Shown here piece after piece: positions 25,421 through 34,948 of a DNA stretch of 64,000 nucleotides. Every line of letters begins with the position of its first letter. The first letter of the stretch is position 1. Source of the DNA: Prototheca cutis (taxonomy: Eukaryota; Chlorophyta; Trebouxiophyceae; Chlorellales; Chlorellaceae); assembly GCA_002897115.2 (NCBI GenBank), contig BCIH01000008.1:702867-766866 (forward strand), in the 5' to 3' direction. The position numbers and the translations under genes were made by a program. The notes beneath the pieces are model-generated. The model saw nothing but the letters and a program-made list of their open reading frames with translations, was not told the DNA's origin and did no database searches.

Positions 25421-25998
25421 TTCAAGATTTGTCTCATTGACTGGACAAGCAGGAGGAGGATGTGCTGGGTTGCAAGGGGATTGCAGGGAAGGAGATGATG
25501 AGCTGGGCCCAGGCCCCAGTCCCCCACTTTCCCGACCAATGTCCCGAAAACTCTAAACTCAAAAAATCTAAATCTGGAACCCACAAAATTCAGGCAAGGC
25601 CAAGTACGACGCAAAGCGAGGCGCACTGGTCTGGAAGATCAAGAAATTTGCGGGCGATGCCGAACATTCGCTGACTGCGAGCGTGGAGCTCATCGCCACA
25701 ACACGGGAGAAGAAAACGTGGAGCAGGCCCCCCATGAGCATGGCATTCCAGGTCTGGTCACATGGGTTGTTGGAGGGCGCTGATTTGCCACGCAATGCCT
25801 GGTGCTTGGCGGCCCACGAGCTTGTGCCAGGTAGTAACCCACACACACACCCCTTCAACCCCGCCCCGACAGATTCCCATGTACTCTGCGAGTGGCGTGC
25901 GCGTGCAGTACCTCAAGGTCTGGGAAAAATCCAGTTACAAAGTGGACAAGTGGGTGCGCAAGCTGTGCAAGTCGGGAGACTACCACACCCGGTTCTGA
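23295..25998 (+). CDS. AP2M: AP-2 adaptor complex subunit mu
   Basis: Medium subunit of the clathrin adaptor at the plasma membrane; binds tyrosine-based sorting signals and phosphoinositides. Exons: 23295-23374, 23545-23779, 23904-24014, 24195-24257, 24435-24541, 24747-24949, 25143-25319, 25594-25751 and 25873-25998; about 419 residues. The longin-like N-domain reads [20 protein letters not shown] with [13 protein letters not shown], then [19 protein letters not shown]. The mu homology domain has [55 protein letters not shown] and [14 protein letters not shown]. The ending [19 protein letters not shown] matches AP-2 rather than AP-1, -3 or -4. Intron 7 holds a (GA)n(TG)n microsatellite. All nine exons are phase-consistent. 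Confidence 0.93.
25353..25416 (+). repeat. (GA)n-(TG)n microsatellite in AP2M intron 7
   Basis: A run of GA dinucleotides (25353-25370) passes directly into about 23 TG units. It begins about 30 bases after the intron's 5' splice site, in the G/T-rich half of the intron. Confidence 0.9.
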
Positions 25999-26155
25999 GA
26001 CCGGCGTCTGTCGTGTTTGACTCCTGTCCATTCCCTTGCGTGCTTGCTTGCCTGCATGCACTGTCTGTCCAGTGCTGCTGTCAACACAGTGCAACAATGG
26101 TAGACAGCAACAGCAACGCATGCTCCTACTCGGGGACAGCTGTCCATGAAGAGCC

Positions 26156-26654
26156 CTATTCAGGGAGAAATGCTTCGGCCAGGCTCCAGTAGTGGCCCGC
26201 CTGATACTGATCCAAGAAAGCCTTGGCCGCCGCGGCATTTTTCATGCTTTCTATCCGGAACTTGCGGAACGTAGGCTCCAGCACCTTGCCCTGCGTTGAG
26301 GGTGGCATGGTGGTGTCGGGTCAGCACTGCAGACCACCGCCCAAGACAAAGGGCTGCAGCGCCATGCCTCCCTGCCAACGCCTACCTTCCAGACGAGATG
26401 GCAGGAGTTCGGGGGCTTGGGTTCACTGCCCTCTGTCTCCATGTCCTGGTCGTCGTCTTCGTCTGCCGCAGCCCAGTCGATCCGGTGCAGCATGAGCTTC
26501 TCGTACCTTTTGCACATGCGCGCGTGTGTGTGTGGGGGGGGGGGGGGGGGGGGGNNNNNNNNNNNNNNNNNNNNNNNNNNNNNNNNNNNNNNNNNNNNNN
26601 NNNNNNNNNNNNNNNNNNNNNNNNNNNNNNNNNNNNNNNNNNNNNNNNNNNNNN

Positions 26655-26686
<32 letters not shown>

Positions 26687-28345
26687 CTGGGAAGCAAGAG
26701 AGAGGTGCAGTACTCATCCCAGCATCAAACATCAGGTCCGAGTTCCCCCTAGTAACCCCTTCCCAGGCCCAACGACAAATACGAGCAGACGGACTACCAA
26801 CCTTCGCTGTGCCTTGTCGGGTCCTTCCACGATCACGAGAGTGAAGCCGTCCTCAAGTGCCAGGCCCACACCTGTCATGTGCAACTCCTGAGCATTCATT
26901 GACACCTTGAATTTAAGTTGCGGCCGGGCCAGGCTCGCGACCTGTTATTGTTCATCGGGTTGGTTCGTAAATCATGTGTGTGTGGTGAGGGGGTGAAGCA
27001 CCTGCCAAATGAAACCTTCAGACACTCAATCTCAGACCTCCCTCCCCCTGCAAGCCAGGTTAACCCCAGCCAACCCAACCCCCCCCCCCCCAAAATCCCC
27101 CAGAACAATGCACACCTTGTAGAGTGAAACAGTGGTGGTGGGTTCAGCAGTGGGATCTCCGACGAGCTTCTTCAGCTTCTTCTCCCGTGCTTCTGCCGGC
27201 GTCAGCTTGCGTGCCAGGTTGCGGTCAGCATGTGCAGTGGCTCTTTCTTCCATCTGCCTCCGGACCTCGGTCTCGATGGCCGTGGGATCGGCGGCCGCTT
27301 CCTCTCCCAGCACGCGAGCCAAGTTGCTGATGCGAACTTTGGGTGCTGGCGGTTCCAGCAAGCCCTGGCGGATCAACTCCTGCTTCTCCTGCTCCCGTGC
27401 CAGCCGCCGCTGTGTTCTCAGCTTTTTCAACTCCTGCATTGTCAAGGGTTGTTTCCGAGAAGACAGTGGGGCTGTGGCGTCATTCACCCAGCACAGCTGC
27501 TGAGCCCTCCAACATCCCACCACCCACGATAGCAACCACAGTAACAAGTCTGAGACCTTTTTGGTGAGCTTGAGCGGCTGCGGGAGCGGCAGGGGGGCCT
27601 CGCCCGGGGGCTCAACCTGCACGGGGTGCTCCACCAGGGCCGTGATGCGCTCGAGCCGCACCACGGGCTCCCCTCCTCCAGCTGCAGAGCCGTAGCTGGT
27701 CTTGTCTGCCAGCACCCGCGCGTCCCACCATTCCACCGCCGGCGGTGGTGGGCGCGGGGGTGCTACGGGAGGCACTGGGGCCCCGCGCTCACCCAATGGC
27801 ACGAGATTGGCATCGCCTGGTTCAGCTTCGGCCGCCGCTGCCTCGGCCGCCCGTCGGGCCGCCAGCTGCTTGGCCGCTCCCTCACCGTATTTGGCATGCA
27901 GGCGAACCAACTCCGCCTGCTTCTGGAACCGGCCCTCCTCCACAAAGTGCAAACCGCCGCGCCGCCGGCGGTCCAGGCGGTCGGCCCCCCGCCGGCCCAG
28001 CTCGGGGTCGAAAAACTCGCTCTCCTCCCAGCCATCCGCTGGACTTGAGTCCAGCACCAGCTGCACGGTGGGTGTGGTGGTCGTTGCGGCAGCCAGCTTT
28101 TCTGCGGCCGGAGGCTTGGCAGCCGCTGCTTCCTGCGCCTGCTGCTGGGCCTTCTTGGCTGCCAGGAGCTCCTTGGTGCGCTGCAGGGTCTGCTTCGCCT
28201 TCTCCAAGGCGCTTAAATTAATGGTGGGCTTGGCCGGGGCCGATGCCGGCGCGCCATGGTCGCCCAGTTTGGCACGCTTGCCGTCCTCCTGGGCATCCAC
28301 CCCACCTGCAGGCTCCTCAGCCTTGCGCTTCTCAGGCGTGGCCAT
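26156..28345 (-). CDS. PRPF3: U4/U6 small nuclear ribonucleoprotein Prp3
   Basis: Component of the U4/U6.U5 tri-snRNP that binds the U4/U6 duplex. Exons on the minus strand: 28345-27557, 27433-27116, 26941-26802, 26506-26386 and 26290-26156; about 500 residues. The N-terminal third is Ala/Lys/Gln-rich coiled-coil-like sequence, followed by a segment with DGWEESEFFDPELGRRG. The Prp3 core is clear: APKVRISNLARVLG, ARKLTPAEAREKKLKKLV and TTTVSLYK. The C-terminal domain has MTGVGLALEDGFTLVIVEGP and YEKLMLHRIDW, and ends GHYWSLAEAFLPE. Intron 3 contains a 100-base assembly gap flanked by long C runs (G on the plus strand). The exons on each side continue in phase, so no coding sequence need be missing. 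The last acceptor is ambiguous by two codons. Confidence 0.92.
26534..26686. other. Assembly gap of 100 N inside a poly-G/poly-C tract
   Basis: Plus strand: 21 G, then N from 26555 to 26654, then 32 G to 26686. A gap of exactly 100 N is a usual placeholder for unknown length. It lies wholly within intron 3 of the Prp3 gene (26507-26801), in the C-rich half of that intron in transcript sense. Confidence 0.95.
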
Positions 28346-29099
28346 GTCCTCGCGATGCTATGGGGCAAGTCAAACTGTGGCTGGAGGGGTCGAAATAATT
28401 CGTCGTCCTCAGGCACGCAGCCCTCACTGGGCTTGCACCATCGCAATGCACTGTCCCGGCACCAGCGACGCGTCGCAGCCTTGCACCTCTCGGCCGGCAG
28501 GCTTGCCGCCTTCCAACAGGGTGCTCGCGATAGAAATGGCAAATCACTGCATTGATGACATCACCAATCAATGTATCATGCACAGTGCGGCACTTGATGC
28601 AAAGTGTATGCTGATTGATGGCGCTCGTCCCGGACACACCCCCACAAAAAAACGCTGCAGATCAAGTTTCCGCTTTTTTGGTTGGTGGAGCAACCCCCGA
28701 TTCGGCAACCAAGCTACGAAGGCTCTTCACTTCTTTTTGAACCTGGTTGATACGGTTACAGCCAACAAGGGTGCAGGGAGGCTGTGACTCTGACAAAAGA
28801 AGAGTGTCCTCGTTTGGAGCAAATTAGGGAGGGGGAGGAGCACGATAGACGCTACACTTTCCACGCACGAAAACTGCGACAGGAGCGTTGCTGCAGGGCC
28901 AGCTCCAACTTGATCATTCTACAATTGCCGCAACCCCAGCAAATGGGGGGTCGCTTGGGATCTTCCTTCCGATGCAGCCATATATCAGCACGTCAAAACC
29001 TTCATTGTATTGTGAGTCCCGCTAGAGCTTGCACAGGGTCGCCAGGGTTGCTTGATTGGGCACGCGTTGGCCACGACCTCGGTTTGACCACGGTTTGAC
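28346..29099. other. Tandem spacer upstream of Prp3 and downstream of pirin
   Basis: About 750 bases between the Prp3 start codon and the pirin stop codon, both genes on the minus strand. It should contain the Prp3 promoter and the pirin 3' UTR. No further gene is visible. Confidence 0.5.
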
Positions 29100-30535
29100 T
29101 CACTGCTCGGCTGCCCACACGTCGTCATTCGGGTTTTGCAGTTTGCCGGCGTGGTAGTCGGCAAAGGCCTGCATAATTTCCAGCTCGCTGTTCATCACAA
29201 ATGGGCCATCTGTGGTAGTCGGAGTGGGGACGATGCAAGCTCGGTCGCAGTGTATACTTAGACATTCATCTGAAATCACACTTGTCTTTGCCAGTGCGCA
29301 TCCAACGCAGGCTGGGGCAGCTGCCCAATCAAGCCCCCGCTGCTGGCAAGCGCACACTCTCTTCCCCCTGTAAAAAAAGACCCCCCCCCCCCCCAAAAAA
29401 AAAAAAACAAAAAAACAAACAAGCAAAGCACTCTACATACGTTGTACAATGGGCTCGTTGATGGGCTTGCCAAAGGCGAGGAGGAACTTGAGGGGCTTGT
29501 CGGCGTCGGCCTTGAACGAAATCTCATCCCCGTCATTGGCAAACACACTGATGTGCTGCATGGTGGCAGGCTTGCCGCCGATGACCCCGGCACCCTCGTA
29601 CACATAGGCAAACCCATTCCACTCGGGCGTGACAGTCGTGGACCACTCCGCGCCGGGGTCAATGCGCACGTCGTAGAGCAGGCCCGGGTTGCGCAGTGCG
29701 ATGGGGCCCTTGGTCCCGTCGACCTCGCCGGCCATCACCCGCACGTTCCAGCCATCACCACTCGCAGCCGGGATGGCTTCGGCCTGGTAGTCCTGGTACC
29801 GTGGCTTGACCATCTTGTCTTTGCGCGGCAGGTTGATCCAGAGCTGGAAACCGTGCAGCATGCCATCTGTGACCTTGGGCATCTCGCTGTGCACGATGCC
29901 GCGGCCCGCCGTCATCCACTGCACGCCACCGGGTCCAATGACGCCGCGGTTGCCGTAGGAATCCCCATGCTCCATCTTGCCGCTCAGCATGATGGAGCAC
30001 GTCTCAAAGCCGCGGTGAGGGTGGTCGGGGAACCCCGCTGTCGCCTCATGCGAAGGCATCTTCAGCTCGTCCAGCATCAGGAACGGGTCGAGGTTGCGCA
30101 GCGCATAGGTCCCGATGGTCCGGCAAATGCGCACACCTGGGGGGTGTCGTGAGGGAAGTGAGCGTGGTGGAATGAGCGACGAGCGACCAAGAAACGTTCC
30201 TGCATTCCGATGATGATGGGTGGCACAGCGCGCCGGCACAGAAGACGAGGGCCAAAAACAGCCGACAGCAGTAATCCTCCATGCATACCTGCGCCCTCCA
30301 TCTGCTTGGTCCCGCGGACCACCTTGGTGACAGAGCGAGGGGAGACCATGGCTCTGACTGGGGCGAGGACCGGCCTTGGGGTGTGTCTGAGGCTCGACTT
30401 GGGAGTGCTGGCTCCGAGGAAAGCCGTGCTGATCACCGCCAGGATTCCAACTGCACGGGGATGTTGGGGGTGACGGGCACAAGTTGGCCGCCAGGTCGCA
30501 CGAGCTCCGAAACCCTCGCGCAGCCCGCATTTCAT
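29100..30535 (-). CDS. Pirin family protein
   Basis: Bicupin iron-binding protein; animal pirin is a transcriptional cofactor and several homologues have quercetinase activity. Exons on the minus strand: 30535-30289, 30136-29441 and 29209-29100, about 350 residues. The cupin 1 core shows LDPFLMLDELKMP, PDHPHRGFETCSIMLSG with metal-ligand type histidines, KMEHGDSYGN and QWMTAGRGIVHSEMP. The second cupin has EWNGFAYVYEGAG, and the third exon ends the fold with GPFVMNSELEIMQAFADYHA. The first about 65 residues precede the family start and contain a hydrophobic stretch (VGILAVISTAFLG) and basic residues, suggesting an organelle presequence; the internal Met of MVSPRSV is an alternative start. Intron 2 has a marked T/G-rich 5' half including T and G homopolymers. 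Substrate cannot be predicted. Confidence 0.92.
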
Positions 30536-32220
30536 AGCCCAGGTGCAATTCAACAATCAGTAATGCAATTATATAGAAAAATCCTACCTGCAATGAAGAT
30601 TGCAGTGGGACGAATGGTGCCTGGTTAAGCACTGACGGAAAGCTCAAGAACTCCCTGTGGTCCGCAAGGAAATTGCGTGGAGAAAATAAACTGTTGAAAG
30701 ATGGTCTTGGACTTGTGAGTCGCGTATATATAGAGTTTATTGTTGGATTCCAGACGACTCTGAGCGGTCCTTGTGTAGTGGTTCACAGCCCGGGCTTGCC
30801 ATCATGCCACTGCCAGGGCTCGCAATCACTCCCGGAGAAACGCGGATCACGTAAAAGGTGAACGCGATCTCCACATGAGGGGCCCCGGGTGGCGCGCACT
30901 TTTCTGATAACTGGTCTTAGGGGCCCTCTTACTCCCACCAAACTCGCCTGCTCCACGACAAGTTTTATTGCAAATCCCTGATGCAATGGGCGGGGACATC
31001 TCGGAGGGAGGTGGCCGTGTCTGCACGCAGTCCCCCTCCGAACCACCCCGGAGCGCCGTACCAGGCATCGGGGCCTTTGAACCGCGTGGATAGGCCTTTA
31101 CAGCGCCCTTTCCTTTCTGAATTATTTATATCTGAAAATTTAGGAGATCAGAGATGAGAGAGGGTAGCGTATATGTATGTACGGCTGAAGCGGTTTCTCG
31201 AATGGCCCTCCTGGCCCTTAAGCATGACTGCGGTGACTGACAGGAGCCTGCTATGCCCCCTATTTGGAGCCCTCTGGACAACCTCCATCTGGGCTATTCC
31301 CCCCAAGGAGCTCGTGGCACTCCTTATGCATGATTATCACATTGGGGTATTGACAGTCCAAAGCAGGACACAGTTGGTTGGAGGGTTGAAGGCAGTTCAG
31401 CCTGCCTGTGAGCTTGTGCTGTGAGGAGCGTGAAGCACATGGCACCACTGAGGCTTCCGGGATAGCCTGCACTGTTGCTTAACGCGCTCTTCTTGGGCTC
31501 GACATGCAGGCAAGGCTTGTGCATCGTCGACCTGGTACTGATATTGCTGTGGGATCGCCTGAAATGGCCACAACATTGTTAACAATAGAACTGCCAACCC
31601 AGAGCAGCCTCTCTTGGCAAGTTCCCATGCCGCTGTCTCTGAAGCTGACAGACTGCATGCACCACCCCACGGCAGGTCCACAGGCCATGTCTACAATGGC
31701 AGAAGGCCGCCATTCTGAATCGGGTGATGATCATCTGGGCCTGAAGTTGAATGCACGAGAGAGGTAATGGAGAGAGACTTTCGTGCACAGACATCCAGAT
31801 ACTTCCACAATCGTCACTGGGAGCATGTATTGTGTATTTGGGATTGCGTGAGAGAGATGTGGCAGGGTCCAGTGTGTTTCAGGCGCAGAGAGAGAGTCAT
31901 GATCGGGGGGCCCAACTGCGGTGTTCTGCGGATCAGGACCTTGCCATGTAGATATACTCACCAGGGTCGTTGTGAACATGATTGACGCGAAAAATGCAAG
32001 GACTGCGTCAGAATCGCTTCCAGCTCGTCGCCACGATGTGCGCAGGTGGTGCAGCACAGCATTCAGTCAATCAAAAGAAATTCGCAGAGGAATATGAAAT
32101 GGCAGGTCAGATCATCGCGGCGCGCAACGCCGCTCGTTCGCGAATAGAGGCAGTTCAGGCTCGATTTATGTATTTTTAACTCTAGAGTGATGCACTAGAT
32201 CGGGCGTAGATCGTGCTGGG
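30536..32220. promoter_or_regulatory. Long divergent region between pirin and MKP1-like phosphatase
   Basis: About 1.7 kb with lower GC than the neighbouring genes. A TATA-like string (TATATATAG) lies near 30,724-30,735 and AT-rich sequence near 31,120-31,160. Open frames of 60-110 codons occur on both strands, but I find no recognisable domain, tRNA or snRNA. It must contain the promoters of both flanking genes; a short unrecognised or non-coding transcript cannot be excluded. Confidence 0.4.
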
Positions 32221-34186
32221 ATGGAGAGGGACTCCTGCGACTACCCGCTCCTCCGTGACCGGTTTTGGAGTACGAGCGATGACCCGGCCCCCGGCAGCAC
32301 CTCCTCCTCCGCCCCCTCCTCGCCCGTAAAAGGTTCCACTCTGACCAGTCGACCGGGCCTGCGGGCCCTGGACCTGGGCAGCCTTCCCCGGGAGGACTCG
32401 CCCCCGACAGAGGTCCGGGCTCGCAAGGACAAGCTGGCCTTCTTCGAGCGCCAGTGCTCCCTGGTGGCCCCCGGGCTGTGCCTGGGGGCGGAGGCCGTGG
32501 CCAAGGACCGGCAGGTCCTGCGCACCGCGGGCATCACCCACGTCATCAACTGCGTGGGCTACCTCTACCCGGCCTTCTTCGCCGACGAGCGGGAGTACAT
32601 GACGCTGTTCCTCCGAGACACGCCCGCAGAAGACATCGCCTGCGTTCTGTACGATGTCTTTGATTTCATCGAACGCGCACATGCCGCGGGCGGCACCGTG
32701 CTGGTCCACTGCTCCCAGGGCGTCTCGCGCTCCGTGACCATTGCCATCGCCTACCGCATGTGGAAAGAAAGCGCATCGTACGACGAGGTGTTTGCCTCGA
32801 TCAAGGCCGCACGCGGCATCGCCAACCCCAACATCGGCTTTGTGTGCCAGGTAACCCCCCGGGTGGCGGGTGGGAGTGGCAGGGGNTCTGTGTGTATGTG
32901 GGAAGGCCAGGGGCTTGGGGGCACTTCCGACCTTGCAGCATAGTCCAGAAGCAAGCGATCCGCGCTGGCCTGATGTCGACAGCTCACCCCTTTGCAACTG
33001 ACAGTGCATGAAATGAATCCACCAACTGCCCCACAAAAATTAAATAATGATGCAGCTGCTGCAATGGCAGAAGAAGCGGGCGCAGGGCCTGAGAAAGGGC
33101 CGGCTGGTGCGCATGGCGCCGCAGTCGGCCGCGGCCCCACAGTACCTTGTACCTCGCAGCGTGCAAAGCGGGTCTCCCGCCTGCCTGGATCCGCGCGGCT
33201 CCTTTGTCCTCCACACCGCCACCGGCATCGATGTCTGGCTGGTACGCTGTGCGGTGGGGAGTTGTTGCTGGTGGGCAAATGGCCCAGCAGCCGGCAGCAG
33301 GGAACGCAATTGTGTAGCAGGATCCCGGCGGCTCCTGACATCCTCCTATGATCCTTGCAAAACATTCTGGCTGCAGGGCGCAGCGTGCCCCGAGCCGTTT
33401 GCAGAGGCGGCGCTCCGGTACGCAGGACAGCTGTCCAAATACGAGAGCGCGGACGTGAGCCCCCGCATCCAGGAGCAGGGTCAAGAAAGCGCGGCGTTCT
33501 GGACAGCTCTTGGGAGCGCCTGCACCGGCATCGGTCAGGATACCCCCATCCAAGAAGTGCCCGCCTACGACCAAGACTTTGAGGTGTGCGTCTGTTTGGG
33601 TGGCTGGCGGTGGGATGCGGAGGGGTCGAAGGGGACTGGTGACGATGGGGGCAGCCAGTCCTCGTTTGATACTGCTGTGCCCTGCAACAGCGGATGATGA
33701 ACTCTCGTCTTCCATTTCTACTGCCACCCAACCCCGCCCCCAACTGTACTGCGCGTATCCGTGAAGCTCTTTGCGCGGTTAGATTTGGGCACAGCGGCGA
33801 CGAGCGACAGCGACGCCAGCCCCCGCTCGGCACGGAAGACGCCTCGGGAAGACGGCGGCGCTGATGGGCCCTCCCCCAACGAGCGCCTGCGCAAGCTGGC
33901 ACGTGGGGGCATGGAGGTTGCACAGGATGCTCCCTGGCAGCAGCAGCAGCAGCAGCCGACGGCAGTGGTGGATCCCCGTGTTGATGCTGTGACCGATGCG
34001 ACGGAACACGACTCTGGATCCGAACACGATGGTGCCACCTGGACGGCCATTGCGCCGTTGAGAGAACGGCGGCAGAATAATGGCGACAGTCCAGCACCAA
34101 AGGCCCCGGCATGCACTGCAAGAAATGCGGCTCTGCATTGCGTGCCGGCGATGAACCTGGGCTCCCCCACCGCTGCCCAGGGATGA
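32221..34186 (+). CDS. MKP1-like dual-specificity MAP kinase phosphatase with gelsolin-like domain
   Basis: Dephosphorylates Tyr and Thr of activated MAP kinases; plant MKP1 acts in stress and immune signalling. Exons: 32221-32850, 33056-33241, 33377-33583 and 33767-34186, about 480 residues. The phosphatase domain occupies about residues 80-215, with the P-loop VHCSQGVSRS (Cys164, Arg170) and a candidate acid in LFLRDTP (Asp133). The segment ARGIANPNIGFVCQ ends exon 1, and the next exon continues LLQWQKKRAQGLRK then VRMAPQSAAAPQYLVPRSVQ, which is the gelsolin-like module following the phosphatase in plant MKP1 (SPACLDPRGSFVLHTATGID). The last exon is Ser/Asp/Gln-rich. Its acceptor is my least certain junction, because another choice (33691) ends early. 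One N at 32886 is intronic. Confidence 0.87.
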
Positions 34187-34520
34187 CCGAGACCTGGCTT
34201 GGGGCGCACACTTGGACGCGCGCTCTCTCGAACGACGACCTGAACGGTTTTTCACCTGGACATTTCCAGACTTCGATGACCTCACTGATGTTACACATGA
34301 CCCTCTGAAAAGCCGGGTCATGTGTGCGTCCGGCAAACAATAATGAGCGGTGCCGCCGATCGTGGCCCCCGCATTTGAACTGGGCAGCCGGGAAAGGGGA
34401 GTGGCCGCCCGCCCAGGCAGCGCAACAGCGATGAATTGTCGGGCCAGAGGCCGTGGAATCCATTGTGCTTGACCTTCACAATGTTTTCAAACTGCATTAT
34501 CCGCCGTTGAACATGTGGAA
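34187..34520. other. Tandem spacer between MKP1-like and RING-PHD genes
   Basis: 334 bases between a plus-strand stop and a plus-strand start. It should hold the promoter of the RING-PHD gene. No other feature is seen. Confidence 0.5.
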
Positions 34521-34871
34521 ATGGAGGGGCTGTCCTGTAGCATATGCTTCGACAGCGATATAAAGGAGATTGGCGAGCTCGACTGCTGCCCGCACATGTG
34601 AGGACCCCGGCTGCGGCGAGTTGGACCGCGGCATGCACTCTTCCGACATTCCAGAAACTCAAATATACCATTCATTGCCATGCCCACAGATTCTGCTTCC
34701 CCTGCATCTCCCAATGGGCGGGCATCGAGAGCAGGTGCCCTCTCTGCAAGTTGCGGTTCCAGAGACTGGCCCGCAAGCAGGTGGCCAGCCCGTTTGCGAA
34801 CCATAAATGGAAGCTGGGAGACCCGGTGCCAGGAAAGATCCTGGAAACCACCAATGTGCCCGAGCAGAACC

Positions 34872-34948
<77 letters not shown>

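Noticed and set aside
30760..30850. A tRNA-like stretch with TAGTGGTT
   Set aside because: It resembles a D-loop, but I find no anticodon stem, T-loop (GGTTCRA) or acceptor-stem pairing in register.
33691..33872. Alternative last exon of the MKP1-like gene from the acceptor at 33690
   Set aside because: It is in phase but gives a short Pro/Arg-rich tail that ends soon. The acceptor at 33766 gives a longer, compositionally normal exon. RNA data could overturn this.
34111..34308. A zinc-finger-like frame beginning MHCKKCGSALRAGDE
   Set aside because: It overlaps the last exon of the MKP1-like gene in another frame, has an isolated Cys-x2-Cys only and shows no continuing domain.
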